In this document: one piece after another, positions 7,532-16,140 of the stretch
Position numbering within the stretch: position 1 is the first letter of the stretch
How the letters are laid out: every line of letters begins with the position of its first letter
Notes under the pieces: model-generated
Told to the model about the DNA's origin: nothing
What the model saw: the letters and a program-made list of their open reading frames with translations, nothing else
Databases searched by the model: none
Program-made: the position numbers and the translations under genes
Source: Paenibacillus sp. V4I7
GTDB taxonomy: Bacteria; Bacillota; Bacilli; Paenibacillales; NBRC-103111
DNA length: 64,000 bases
NCBI RefSeq assembly: GCF_030817275.1
Contig: NZ_JAUSZD010000002.1
Coordinates: forward strand, 3,658,001 to 3,722,000
Direction: 5' to 3'

Positions 7532-8041
7532 GCCCTATAAATGTCTTGATATGTTTGAGTCTGAATAATGGTACAACTCCCGTTACTGCCTGCAAGTCCT
7601 CTGAACCCTTCCAATACTCGTACTGACGAAGTTCCTTATAATTAAAGATTCTTTCCCAACTTTTTTCTTTACTCATGATTATGTGCCCTGATTCGATTAA
7701 TAGGTCTTCTTCTTCAGTTATGGTTAAGAATTCATTAGATAATACAAGGTGCCAGGCTTGGAAATCGGAGAACAGGATATCTTCCGTATTCAAATCTGCT
7801 TCAAGTAAAACTGCTTTCTTCCCCCTGTTGATGTGCCTCATGTATCTTAAGTCCGGTCTATTTGTCCACAACCAAACCGGGTATTCACCTTTATAATTGG
7901 GTAACCTCTTTCTCATTTGATCCATCATCCAATGGTACGGATGAATAAACTCTTCCCAGATAAAATTAGTGTTTCCGACAAATAACCGGTGGCCACGGCT
8001 TCTTCCCAAGCTTTATAAGTCTGAATTGTCCAAAGTTTCAT
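7527..8041 (-). pseudogene. DUF3841 family gene with a frameshift
   Basis: The main frame (7527-8009) encodes the body of a DUF3841 protein, with NTNFIWEEF and PYHWMMDQM followed by NRPDLRYMRH. The expected N-terminus MKLWTIQTYKAWEEA is present in another frame starting at the ATG of 8041 and has a good AGGGAGG site. The frames part near 7985, where one base appears to be missing between the TTGTC and GGAAAC codons. DUF3841 proteins are widespread single-domain proteins of unknown function. The shift means either a recent pseudogene or a sequence error. The stop lies inside repeat copy 5. Confidence 0.75.
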
Positions 8042-8132
8042 GGTACCTCCCTCAAACTATCTAAAGCTCTAGGGATATCATATCACAATTTTTTTCAAGC
8101 CCACTATAATTAGGAGCCAACATTAGCGTAAT

Positions 8133-8240
8133 TTGCCCGTCCCATACATGCCGCGCGAGCGCTGTTCAGAAAACGGCAGCCATGAATCAGGCTGCCGTTT
8201 CTTCGTGTTTATTCAGCTATCGTTACTCGTTAGCTTAATG
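8133..8240 (-). repeat. attC-like repeat, copy 6
   Basis: On the minus strand it opens AGCTAACGAGTAACGATAG about 10 bp after the stop at 8250. It continues through an ACGGCAGCC/GGCTGCCGT stem-loop and ends near GGGCAAATT. The right part is longer than in other copies. Confidence 0.7.
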
Positions 8241-8249
8241 CCCATTGCC

Positions 8250-8771
8250 TTATTCTAGCACTTTTGTATCTCTAACCTTTTCAAACCTTTTTACAAGCTC
8301 TTCAATAGGTGTGTTATTATCTTTTAATTCTTTTTCAATTTCAGCAAGGTCCCTTTTCTTCTGTTCAACAATTTTAATTCCTTTTTTATACATCTCTCCA
8401 TATGCAGGATCATCGACTCTTGTTTTAAAATATTCGGTTTCAGCCAAAGTTCCATTTAATCCACGAATGTTATCCTCTAACTCTTTTTTGGGATCAGGGG
8501 AATTTAAATCTGCTTCTAACAATCCAGCTTCCCTGCCAAGTTCTTTTACCTTACGACCTTGCTTCTCCACTTTAGTATGATCTTCATCTGTTTTACTCTC
8601 TGGCATTGACTCAAAGATTGCCTTTTCTTTTTCGAAATCATTTTTAAGTTGAGATAGTTTTACTGAATTTGGCAGATTATCTGCATAAGCATTATAACTA
8701 AGAGATCCTCCAATAATAATAACTAAACAGACACATGCCGATATCATGATTTTATTTTTCATTTTAGCCAC
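8250..8771 (-). CDS. Secreted coiled-coil protein of unknown function
   Basis: The 173-residue protein begins with a signal peptide (residues 1-30, hydrophobic core ISACVCLVIIIGGSLSY, likely cleavage after AYA). The rest is highly charged, rich in Lys and Glu, and predicted to be mostly helical coiled coil. No family is recognised. It is the only gene in its repeat-delimited unit: the start lies about 145 bp from copy 7 and the stop 10 bp from copy 6. A periplasm-facing structural or binding role is possible but not shown. Confidence 0.65.
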   Translation of the reverse strand: MAKMKNKIMISACVCLVIIIGGSLSYNAYADNLPNSVKLSQLKNDFEKEKAIFESMPESKTDEDHTKVEKQGRKVKELGREAGLLEADLNSPDPKKELEDNIRGLNGTLAETEYFKTRVDDPAYGEMYKKGIKIVEQKKRDLAEIEKELKDNNTPIEELVKRFEKVRDTKVLE

Positions 8772-8917
8772 TTCCTTCTTCTGAGTAACAATTGAAATGT
8801 GGTTCCACCTGGCTTATCAAAGATAAATGTGTTAATCACGCTAAAAAAATTGAGTTATTATGCTGCACTTATTAGACGCGCCATATTGGAATATGTTTCA
8901 TAAATTTATTCAATTAA

Positions 8918-9003
8918 CCTCCCGTTACTTGAACAGGCTGCCCAGTATGCCGTATGCCGGCAGCCTGTGTTATATTATGCTATCGTTCTCCGTTAGTTCA
9001 ACG
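8918..9003 (-). repeat. attC-like repeat, copy 7 (best-preserved)
   Basis: On the minus strand it runs GAACTAACGGAGAACGATAG, a spacer, then a GGCTGCC...GGCAGCC stem-loop and TTCAAGTAACGGGAGG. The first box pair is a partial inverse repeat (TTGAACTAACGG against CGATAG), giving the two-half-site layout of attC. It lies about 37 bp after the stop at 9040. Confidence 0.8.
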
Positions 9004-9039
9004 CTGCTGAGGCTCCGCGAAACATTACTTAGTCATTAC

Positions 9040-9471
9040 TTACCGTATCAAATGTTCTGAAATCCCCCAGAAATATTTGAATAGGAACATTAATATTATT
9101 ATTTCGTTTATTGTCACTAGGATAACAATAATCAGTTGTTGTTGAGTATTAAAATATTTTCTCCATATTGTTGTTTGATTAGCTGCATCAATAGCATCTT
9201 TATATGCTGAATATCTCGGAGCAAATACAAATCCAAATATTAATATTAATAAAGGTATGAATGCAAATGGCAACAAAATAATGGTAAGTAAGCCTAACGC
9301 AAATAGAAAGCCTGATATCATTCCTACTAATTTGAATAGTATAGGAAAGAGTACAGTGAGAAGTATTTGAAGGCATGTAAGCTTAAGCCATTTCAAAATT
9401 TGACCATTATATAATTGACCAATTCCCGGTAAAATTACGGAAAATATTGCAGGGGAATTCACATTTCTCAT
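9040..9471 (-). CDS. TM2-like integral membrane protein
   Basis: The 143-residue protein contains PGIGQLYNGQILKW near the N-terminus (about residues 14-27), a motif shared with TM2-type small membrane proteins. It then has two or three long hydrophobic segments (about 28-50, 52-82) and a C-terminal helix (about 110-132). Its function is unknown. It stands alone between two repeat copies, with the start about 75 bp from copy 8. Codon use is strongly AT-rich compared with genes beyond 25,000. Confidence 0.6.
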   Translation of the reverse strand: MRNVNSPAIFSVILPGIGQLYNGQILKWLKLTCLQILLTVLFPILFKLVGMISGFLFALGLLTIILLPFAFIPLLILIFGFVFAPRYSAYKDAIDAANQTTIWRKYFNTQQQLIIVILVTINEIIILMFLFKYFWGISEHLIR

Positions 9472-9547
9472 TATATTCTCCAGTGTTTTAAATTGTATTT
9501 CTAAGTAATCTTTTTAAAATAAACCTTAATTGGACGATCTGCTAAAG

Positions 9548-9636
9548 TTTCTTGTTACTTCAACAAACAAAAGCAGCCGATCAAATGCTGAATGCCGTCA
9601 TGTCGTGTTTGAACTATCGTATCCGTTAGTTCAATG
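9548..9636 (-). repeat. attC-like repeat, copy 8
   Basis: On the minus strand it opens GAACTAACGGATACGATAGTT. It has a longer ACATGACGGCATT...GGCTGCTTTTGT hairpin and ends GTTGAAGTAACAAG. It lies about 110 bp beyond the anti-sigma gene terminator. Confidence 0.7.
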
Positions 9637-9746
9637 ATCAATGCCCCATAATGCAATTTATGATACGATTTCTCTTATCTGTAATGGTAAGTTATATAAT
9701 GCCATCCTACAAAGAATAACATTCCTTAACTTCAAAAATTTTCGAG

Positions 9747-9772
9747 CTTCACTAGCGTTTCCCGCTAGTGAA
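9747..9772 (-). terminator. Hairpin overlapping the anti-sigma stop codon
   Basis: The arms TTCACTAGCG and CGCTAGTGAA form a strong stem. The TAG stop at 9765 lies in one arm, and an AAAATTTTT stretch follows on the minus strand. Confidence 0.6.
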
Positions 9773-10436
9773 ACTCAATCGACTTAAAATAGTTCACCAT
9801 TTCTTCTTCTGAAAATGGTACTGCCTCATGCTCATTTACTCCTGATGCAATTGCGTTGATCACAATCACCCAATCATCTTTTTCATAATAAGCTGTTGCG
9901 CCATCGTATTCACGAATACTTATAACATTTATTTTAGATCCATTTAGTTCCTTTTCGCTTATTTTGGCATCTTCCGTCGATTTTGCCCACATCTCCGGTT
10001 TTGTATATTGTTTAAAACTAGCATTAACTTGAATCATTCGGTCATTTGTACGAAGTGAATAGGAATAGCCAATGAATTCCCCTTTCATTTTTGCAACAAT
10101 GTACTCTTTGCTAATTGCGTTGTCTTCCATGGCTAAAAACTCGATTGGAAACGCAAGTTTTCTCTCAGCGAGTTTTTCCGCCTGGTTTAGGGTTGATGTA
10201 GAAACTCTCGTATCATCTCCTTTAGAATTAGTTAGTGTATAACCAAAGGTTGCATTCTTTGTGTTCTTAATAATCGTGACATCAATCCAAGACTGAATTG
10301 CCGCACGTGCTGGGGGTATAAATGCTAGCGCCATGCAAAGAATCAGGAGGGATGTGATAGTTGCCATTCTCATTTTTTTTGCTTTATTTCTAAGACTGTA
10401 ATTCTCCCAAATTTTCTCAAAGGTCAAAGGCTTCAT
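9765..10436 (-). CDS. Putative anti-sigma factor, membrane-anchored
   Basis: The ATG at 10436 is preferred over an upstream in-frame ATG because AAGGAGGGG lies just before it. The product has about 223 residues: a short cytoplasmic N-terminus, a membrane helix (about 23-45, ITSLLILCMALAFIPPARA) and an extracellular domain with a DUF4367-like flavour. It overlaps the sigma-factor gene by about 20 bp, so the two are co-translated. The expected role is sequestering the sigma factor and releasing it on an envelope signal. No zinc-binding His/Cys motif was seen, so the mode of binding is not predicted. Confidence 0.65.
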   Translation of the reverse strand: MKPLTFEKIWENYSLRNKAKKMRMATITSLLILCMALAFIPPARAAIQSWIDVTIIKNTKNATFGYTLTNSKGDDTRVSTSTLNQAEKLAERKLAFPIEFLAMEDNAISKEYIVAKMKGEFIGYSYSLRTNDRMIQVNASFKQYTKPEMWAKSTEDAKISEKELNGSKINVISIREYDGATAYYEKDDWVIVINAIASGVNEHEAVPFSEEEMVNYFKSIEFH

Positions 10437-10932
10437 GGAGAACCCCTCCTTTTTCATTTCGTAGAAGTATTAGCGCTTTGTGCAGTCTGGATTTGCAAGT
10501 CCCTACAGGTACATTTAGTATTTCAGCCATTTCACTGATCTTTAGTTCTTCAATAAAGTGCATAACTATCACTTCTCTTTGTTTTTGAGGTAAACGACTG
10601 ATCACTTCTAATAATTCGCGCTTAGAGGCATCCTTTATTACAACACTTTCAATGATTTCAGGGCTCGGAACATCTGGTATCATTCCAAAAAAACTCAGCC
10701 ACTTTTGCTTTCGCAACATATTTCGTGTGGTGTTAAGCGTCAGTTTGTAGAGCCAAGGTTTTATCGGTTTTGTAGGATTGAATAGATGATATTTATCAAA
10801 GATTCGAATAAACGTCTCCTGAACGATATCGTCTGATAGTGAATTAGACTTAGTCAGCATAAGAGCAGCCTGCCGTACATAAGACACATGTTCATTAAAT
10901 AGATACTCTGCTTGCTTTTTATCGATCCTCAA
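10417..10932 (-). CDS. ECF-type RNA polymerase sigma factor
   Basis: The 171-residue protein has region 2 (about 20-80, SDDIVQETFIRIFDKY and PWLYKLTLNTTRNMLRK) and region 4 (about 112-160, LPQKQREVIVMHF and PVGTCKSRLHKAL). No other sigma regions are present, so it is an ECF sigma factor. Translation probably starts at TTG 10932, after AAAGGAGGGG. The anti-sigma gene follows with an overlap. This is the second complete ECF pair in the array, not closely similar to the pair at 5095-6541, so it was gained separately rather than by duplication. Confidence 0.85.
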   Translation of the reverse strand: MRIDKKQAEYLFNEHVSYVRQAALMLTKSNSLSDDIVQETFIRIFDKYHLFNPTKPIKPWLYKLTLNTTRNMLRKQKWLSFFGMIPDVPSPEIIESVVIKDASKRELLEVISRLPQKQREVIVMHFIEELKISEMAEILNVPVGTCKSRLHKALILLRNEKGGVLHEAFDL

Positions 10933-11195
10933 AATAGCCCCTCCTTTCTTCCTTCTGCTTTCACTGTTTATACACAGTCAGATAAATAAAAGTTCATTTT
11001 TTTACAAGTAATGGGCATTGTACACCTATGTGTTGTCTGAAATCAACTTCCTCTAGGTCAATAAATACACTCATCGAATACCACGCTCTAGTTTCCAGAT
11101 AGCTTAATGAAAGTCTGAATTCAGGTCCCCCCAGAAATGCTCTGCGGAATGAAGTCAGAAGAATCGATGCGAACTTATGGTATTATACTAAAGAC

Positions 11196-11771
11196 TCAAT
11201 TCTTTTCATATTCGTACAGAACCATTCCAGAATACGTTAAATAAAATCCGTTTCTAATTTCATTAAATTGATCTGAATTAATTCCGAAAGAAAAATCTGA
11301 ATTTGGTCCTTCTCCGATTTGACTTATATTAATAGCCTTGTGATTTAGATCAGAAATAGTAAAATGATCAAATGATATATTATCTCTATAATCTCCATCC
11401 GAAGTAAAAATTTTATTGCTAAGAAAATCCCCTTGGTTAATAAACGGGTGATATTTCACATGAAAACTAAAATAAATGTCTTTTCCGAACTCCCCTCGGT
11501 TCCATATTTGTTGCAATACGATTGTTGTGTTATTGGTGGTTATCAGATTTAGATTTATATTTTTTGGCTTCGTTGTATCAAAAGGAATCCATTGCGGGTT
11601 AATAAAAAATTCAAATGGCACTGGATTGTTGATTTCCTTAATCACATATTTTTTATTTAAAAATACATCGTAAGGTTGTTGAAGGTTAGAATTATATTGT
11701 TTAGCAATAAAAAATGTTGATGAAAAAATAATTATAATAAAAACCAAAACAACTATTAACTTAAATTTCAT
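11196..11771 (-). CDS. Secreted or anchored protein of unknown function
   Basis: The 191-residue product has a hydrophobic N-terminal segment (about 3-22, FKLIVVLVFIIIIFSSTFF), either a signal anchor or an uncleaved signal peptide. The remainder is polar and rich in Asn, Ile and Phe, fitting an extracytoplasmic beta-rich domain. No family was recognised. The start lies about 85 bp from repeat copy 9. No clear repeat separates it from the downstream sigma pair; only a degenerate piece (AGATAGCTTAATGA near 11098) hints at one. Confidence 0.6.
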   Translation of the reverse strand: MKFKLIVVLVFIIIIFSSTFFIAKQYNSNLQQPYDVFLNKKYVIKEINNPVPFEFFINPQWIPFDTTKPKNINLNLITTNNTTIVLQQIWNRGEFGKDIYFSFHVKYHPFINQGDFLSNKIFTSDGDYRDNISFDHFTISDLNHKAINISQIGEGPNSDFSFGINSDQFNEIRNGFYLTYSGMVLYEYEKN

Positions 11772-11855
11772 TGTTTTACCACTCCTTCGATATTCTTATA
11801 TATTCGTGGAGTGTAAATTTTATCCTCTTTTTTCCAAATAAGGGTGTATGTTAAA

Positions 11856-11943
11856 CTGCCCGATAGCTTAATGAGGCTGCCACTCGCGGCGGCAGCCTCA
11901 ATTTTTAGTTTGTTGAAGTAACGTTATTCGATAGATCAACAAG
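11856..11943 (-). repeat. attC-like repeat, copy 9
   Basis: On the minus strand it opens GATCTATCGAATAACG about 6 bp after the stop at 11949. It has a clean GAGGCTGCC/GGCAGCCTC stem-loop with a 10-nt loop and ends TTAAGCTATCGGGCAG. Confidence 0.75.
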
Positions 11944-11948
11944 TTATT

Positions 11949-12716
11949 TTAGTTCTCCCGTCTACATTGTTTACGGCTTTCTTTTCCAGAAATGCCTTTT
12001 GTGATTGTAACTTTATTTATTTTTACACCATTTTCTGGTGTATCCGTTAACGTAATATGAATTCTATCATAAGGCACGTCACCATGATGTGCACTATAAT
12101 TTAACGCACTTGCATGAACGATATGTCTTCTGGTATCGCCATTTATTCTTTCAATTTTATCTATTGTTGGACACATAATAAAGTCTGAGTAAGTTTTGTC
12201 GAGGTAGGAAAAATATCTGGTATATAAAGTTTCTTCAAGTAACTCTTTTTGAGGAGCTCCAACACTTTCATATTTCCACCCAACTAAGAGCCAATCATAT
12301 AGTTCTAATGATTTTAATCGAGCTTTTATATTATTTTGGGTATATATTACCTCACCATCTGCTATAGTACATGTCTTTTTTTGGTTATCAGAAATACAAT
12401 TATAGGCAGGTTCAATAACTGCAAAATCCCCGTTTTTCATTAATATTTTCAATTTGGAGATGGGGGGGTTATTAAACTCTAACTCAGTTTGTCCTTCGGA
12501 AGGACTTGATGTGTTTATCCATTTAACAACCTTATTGATGATTACTTCTTCATATCCATCATTTTCCTTAAATAAACGAGAACCCCCATATATACGGTTT
12601 GCTTGAATAGATAATACATCCTCAGATTTTATTTTTGGTTGGATACTTGCCGTTGCTAATTGTATTGACGAAAATAGTCCAACAAACACCATGTATATTA
12701 TGACTAACTTTTTCAC
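11949..12716 (-). CDS. Secreted protein of unknown function
   Basis: GTG at 12714-12716 is preferred over the longer frame: AAAGGTGG lies in front of it and the product then begins with a proper signal peptide (VKKLVIIYMVFVGLFSSIQL, cleavage likely after ATA or TAS). The mature part has about 230 residues, with Cys pairs (about residues 113 and 120 of the precursor, then C-terminal) that could form disulfides, and no recognised domain. The stop lies about 6 bp from repeat copy 9 and the start about 130 bp from copy 10, so it is a single-gene unit. Confidence 0.65.
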   Translation of the reverse strand: MKKLVIIYMVFVGLFSSIQLATASIQPKIKSEDVLSIQANRIYGGSRLFKENDGYEEVIINKVVKWINTSSPSEGQTELEFNNPPISKLKILMKNGDFAVIEPAYNCISDNQKKTCTIADGEVIYTQNNIKARLKSLELYDWLLVGWKYESVGAPQKELLEETLYTRYFSYLDKTYSDFIMCPTIDKIERINGDTRRHIVHASALNYSAHHGDVPYDRIHITLTDTPENGVKINKVTITKGISGKESRKQCRREN

Positions 12717-12849
12717 GATTATTACGCCACCTTTGGAAGTAGTATTGTAGGTATTTTCCCCTTTTAATATAACTAAATTCCAAAATGGCATTTATAAACC
12801 AGTCAATATATAAAAAAGTTCGCCAATTGAGCCTCTGTTGCTCAATTAA

Positions 12850-12936
12850 CTTTCCTATTACTTCAGCAAAATAAGGATCGTCAGACTGCGCGGCAGCAGA
12901 CGATCCCTATTTAAGTAACGTTCGCCGTTAGCGTAG
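12850..12936 (-). repeat. attC-like repeat, copy 10
   Basis: On the minus strand it opens CGCTAACGGCGAACG five bp after the stop at 12937. It has a GGATCGTCTG/CAGACGATCC-type stem different from the usual GGCTGCC core and ends GCTGAAGTAATAGGAAAG. Confidence 0.7.
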
Positions 12937-13434
12937 TCATGTCTCTTTTGTAAGATCCAGATTGTTACTATCTCTTAACCTGATCACTTTCTCATTATAT
13001 CTTTTCAACTTGGCATCAAAACTGTTTCTACTTTGCTCAAAATCCCTCGTCCATTTGTACATCATTTTCAACATCTTGATATCTGGTTTATAGTGGCACT
13101 TTTCAATACCAAGTTTTTGCTTGAGAAATCGTGTTAGGATTCTAATCCTTCGCTTCCACAATGGAGTATCAAGGAATATGATCGAATCTGACATTTTATA
13201 CAAACATTGATAGGAGTCTCTATCTGTTCCTTCGAATATCCATGCTCCTTTATTATCGATCTCCTTTATAACTTCGAATTGTTCTTCTGCTGAACGTTTG
13301 TACCGTCCCGTAGCTGTTTTATGATGGACTATGGAGTCTAGTTCATACCAGGGCAGACTGAATTTCTGTGATAAGCGTTTAGCCAATGTCGTTTTACCAC
13401 TAGCAACAATTCCAATAATGAGGATTTTTTTCAT
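12937..13434 (-). CDS. P-loop kinase-like protein (FlaR/topology-modulation type)
   Basis: The 165-residue protein opens with a Walker A motif, GIVASGKTTLA (residues 8-18), then the WYELDSIVHH segment typical of small nucleoside-kinase-like proteins often annotated as DNA topology modulation protein FlaR. Basic segments (WKRRIRILTRFLKQ, about 113-126) fit a LID region. It probably binds ATP and phosphorylates a small molecule, but the substrate is unknown and the FlaR name rests on old annotation. The stop codon lies five bp before repeat copy 10, and the start about 100 bp from copy 11. Confidence 0.75.
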   Translation of the reverse strand: MKKILIIGIVASGKTTLAKRLSQKFSLPWYELDSIVHHKTATGRYKRSAEEQFEVIKEIDNKGAWIFEGTDRDSYQCLYKMSDSIIFLDTPLWKRRIRILTRFLKQKLGIEKCHYKPDIKMLKMMYKWTRDFEQSRNSFDAKLKRYNEKVIRLRDSNNLDLTKET

Positions 13435-13534
13435 TCCTGTTCAAGCTCCTTAGATCGGCGAATAATTAACTATTCGCGATAGCCGAAGATTCCCCTTTTG
13501 CTGTCCTTCGTTTTAACATTAATATTAAAGTAAG

Positions 13535-13600
13535 CTGCCCGTTAGCCGAATGAGGAGGTACAATTACCTATCGTTTTAAAGCGTTCCCGTTAACGCAATG
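13535..13600 (-). repeat. attC-like repeat, copy 11 (short)
   Basis: On the minus strand it reads GCGTTAACGGGAACGC, AAACGATAGGTAATTGTACCTCC, then TTCGGCTAACGGGCAG. The central stem is reduced to AGGTA/TACCT. The gene to its right is on the opposite strand. Confidence 0.65.
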
Positions 13601-13656
13601 GAATTTCTTACATAAAATTGCTAATTACGTGACAACATAACCATGAGGTGTTAAAG

Positions 13657-14421
13657 ATGTCAAAAGCACGCAAGGGCTATGTTATTACAATATTCATATT
13701 AATATCCCTATCGGTTTCCTTCACAACCTACTCGCAAGGATTACCAAATTCCCATTCAAGTGACCCCGAAGAAGTAAATAAACGGGTTGAAGAGTTGGAG
13801 AAACGTTTGAACCGGCTTGAGCCACCTAAACCGACTAAAATTCCTATATCAGCAGAGCAGCTAGAAGCTGAAAAATATTATCCGACCGAAACCTTCCCTA
13901 TTCCTACGGTAATGGATAAAGGAAAGAAAATTCACTTCAATATAATTAAAAATGACCCGGGTTATATAAGACCGGTATATGAAGAGCATTGGCATAGCAC
14001 ATATTGGGGAGGCAGGTGGAGTTATGTACCTATGCGAATACAATACGCACTCCATCGGCTATTTACCACTTATGACATTGGAATATCAGGCGAGTTAAAT
14101 TTCAAACAAAACGTTGGCATTGAATTCCCTATGTTTCAGAATAAAACTGATCTTGATTTATATATCGTTGTTTTCTAAACGGCAGTCACTGATATTTATA
14201 CAAAAGGAAACCAAGTAATCGTCATAGGTACTCCCGAACGAAATGGAGTGCAAGTCTTGACCGTTAAAACAAAGGATTTACAACCTTCGGATTCAAAGAA
14301 ACAGTTGCTTATTCAGTTAGCAACTCCGCTTGGTCATGAACTTGACTACTCACTAATTGCCTACGAACCACCAGATTTTTGGTTGAAACAAATACAAAAA
14401 GCAAAAGAACGAAATCGGTAA
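13657..14421 (+). pseudogene. Exported coiled-coil protein gene with internal stop
   Basis: A 255-codon frame begins at ATG 13657 (GAGGTG site 7 nt before) and is broken by one in-frame TAA at 14176-14178. The frame then stays open to TAA at 14419-14421. Both parts look coding: an N-terminal signal peptide, a coiled coil (about 38-52, EEVNKRVEELEKRLNRLE), a middle domain, and after the stop VTDIYTKGNQVIVIG. The family is unknown. It is the only plus-strand gene in this part of the array. The single nonsense codon suggests recent inactivation, or a truncated product of 173 residues. Confidence 0.65.
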
Positions 14422-14469
14422 AGGTATTTTTTATCAGTTCCTTTTTTCATGACTGTGATTGTAACTAAT

Positions 14470-14543
14470 CTGCCCGTTCGTATTATGAGGTCACCAGATA
14501 TTTCTGGTAGACCTCATTTTTGTGTGGTCTTAAGATAGCGGTA
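14470..14543 (-). repeat. attC-like repeat, copy 12, truncated at an IS110 element
   Basis: The conserved edge CTGCCCGTTCG (plus strand) and a GAGGTCACCAG...CTGGTAGACCTC stem-loop are present. After TTAAGATAGCGG the sequence turns into the non-coding end of the IS110 element. The other box of this copy was not found beyond the element. Confidence 0.6.
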
Positions 14544-14720
14544 GCCGGGGATCGAGCGTATCTGCCCGTGGGACTTTGATCCCGAGAGCTATTCTGTTCA
14601 TCCCCCCTACTTGTTCAACCATGGTTAGGCTGGTTGGGACATGAATCCCGTATCACATGCGATAGTGTGGAAAACAAGAAGGTTAGGGGTTACCGGTGAG
14701 AATACTACAGGAGTGATGTT
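14541..14720 (+). ncRNA. Candidate bridge RNA region of the IS110 element
   Basis: The non-coding end upstream of the transposase contains a GGGATC/GATCCC stem (14548-14553 and 14578-14583), whose loop carries TCTGCCCGTGGG, plus further short stems. IS110-family elements encode a bridge RNA in such a non-coding end, with loops that pair to donor and target DNA. The loop resembles the TCTGCCCGTT edge of the local repeats, which would fit a target guide. This is inference from position and sequence, not a folded model. Confidence 0.4.
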
Positions 14721-15923
14721 ATGAATCCAGTCATTGGTTTGGATGTTTCAAAGGGGGAGAGCCACGCACAAGCTTTTTTAGATCGTGGAGTTCCTCATGG
14801 AAAGATTTTTAGGTTTAGTCATGATATTGAAGGGTTAGCTTCTTTTTTAAATTATATTAGAGGATTGGAATCAGCTGCAGAGATGCCTCCCACCATTGTT
14901 ATGGAAGCGACAGGCCATTATCACAGCCCAGTCGTTCAGTATTTGGACGAGCAACAGTATCAGTACATCATAATTAATCCGTTAATCTCACACGAAGCCA
15001 AGAAAACCAATTTGCGACGGGTGAAAACAGATGCCGCTGATGCTTATCAACTTGGGACACTGTTTTATAAAGAGGAGTTTGAACCCTACAAAAAACGGGG
15101 TCAGCATCTCATGAATTTACGCTATTTAACACGGCAATATGAATCTTTAACGGGTATCTATGTTCAAGCAAAACTACAATTCCAGTCAATTCTGGATCAG
15201 GTTTTCCCCGAATATCATGGCGTGTTTGGTGATCTTTATTCTAAAGTTTCCCTTCGATTTCTGGCATTACACCCAACATCTAAAGAGGTCCTAGAAATGT
15301 CCGATAATGAAATTGCAACAGCGATCGGGCGACTCACTGGGCGTGGTAAATCCGCATCGTGGTGTTTGGAACGTGCACAAAGCCTGGCAGATGCGGCAAG
15401 GCGAAATCCATTTAAGGAGACTGCTTTTCCAAGCCACTTGATCTCCTTGCAGTTGCTCATCAAGTTGCTTCTTCAATACCAGGAGCATCTAGCAACCCTT
15501 ATTAAATCGGTAGATGCCCTGGCAGAAGAGTTACTAGAATATGATTTAATTCAATCGATACCCGGTATTGGCACTAAAATTGCTGCAACAATTTTGGCTG
15601 AGATTGGAGAAATCGATCGGTTTGATCACGCAAAGAAACTGGTGGCCTTTGCTGGCGTTGATCCAAGCGTTTTTTTCTTCAGGCAAGTTTACAGCAACCC
15701 AGAATAGAATCACTAAGCATGGCTCTAGGAGACTTCGTACTGCCCTGTATCAAGCTGTACGATTGGTATCCGTAGCAATAGAAATAGGAAATTAAGGGCT
15801 TATTATGATAAGAAACGTGCTGAAGGAAAGCTGTTCAAAGTAGCGATAATTGCTTGTGTGAATAAACTCATCCACTGGATTTTTGCTATCTTAACTACTA
15901 AGGAAGCGTTCCGTTTAGACTAA
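14721..15923 (+). pseudogene. IS110-family transposase, frameshifted
   Basis: The first 320 codons give the N-terminal RuvC-like DEDD domain (Asp8 in GLDVS, Glu62 in MEATGHY, Asp104 and Asp107 in KTDAADA), the coiled-coil region and the helix-hairpin-helix-like SIPGIGTKIAATILAEIG. At a T run near 15670-15680 the frame shifts. The conserved continuation SSGKFTATQNRITKHGSRRL, carrying the catalytic serine region, is read in another frame. A second shift near 15790 leads to KLRAYYDKKRAEGK and the natural C-terminus ending at 15923. Without the serine domain the 328-residue product should not recombine DNA. Confidence 0.85.
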
Positions 15924-16042
15924 GTCGTGAAAACTAGAAATATATGGGATATTCTTCCGTGCTATATGGGACGGTTATTTCCCATGCACTTTTTTAAGTA
16001 TATCACTTCATGAATCCATCATTAATAATTAAATATTGACAA

Positions 16043-16137
16043 GCTATTAGCTGGAATAGCACAACAGACCACCGAGTTTATCTTCGGTAGCCTGTTTAAT
16101 CTTTGTTATGAAGCTATCGTTCTGCATTAGCTGAATT
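16043..16137 (-). repeat. attC-like repeat, copy 13
   Basis: On the minus strand it opens AGCTAATGCAGAACGATAG about 5 bp after the stop at 16141. It has an ACAGGCTACCGA...TCGGTGGTCTGT stem-loop and a diverged end at CAGCTAATAGC. Confidence 0.65.
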
Positions 16138-16140
16138 AAT

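Larger units (their letters stand above)
14541..15960 (+). mobile_element. IS110-family insertion sequence (inactivated)
   Basis: A DEDD transposase gene is preceded by about 180 nt of structured non-coding DNA and lacks obvious terminal inverted repeats, as expected for the IS110 family. The left edge is placed where repeat copy 12 stops matching its relatives. The right edge is uncertain, somewhere within about 50 bp after the transposase stop. The transposase reading frame is broken twice, so this copy should be immobile unless helped in trans. Confidence 0.7.
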
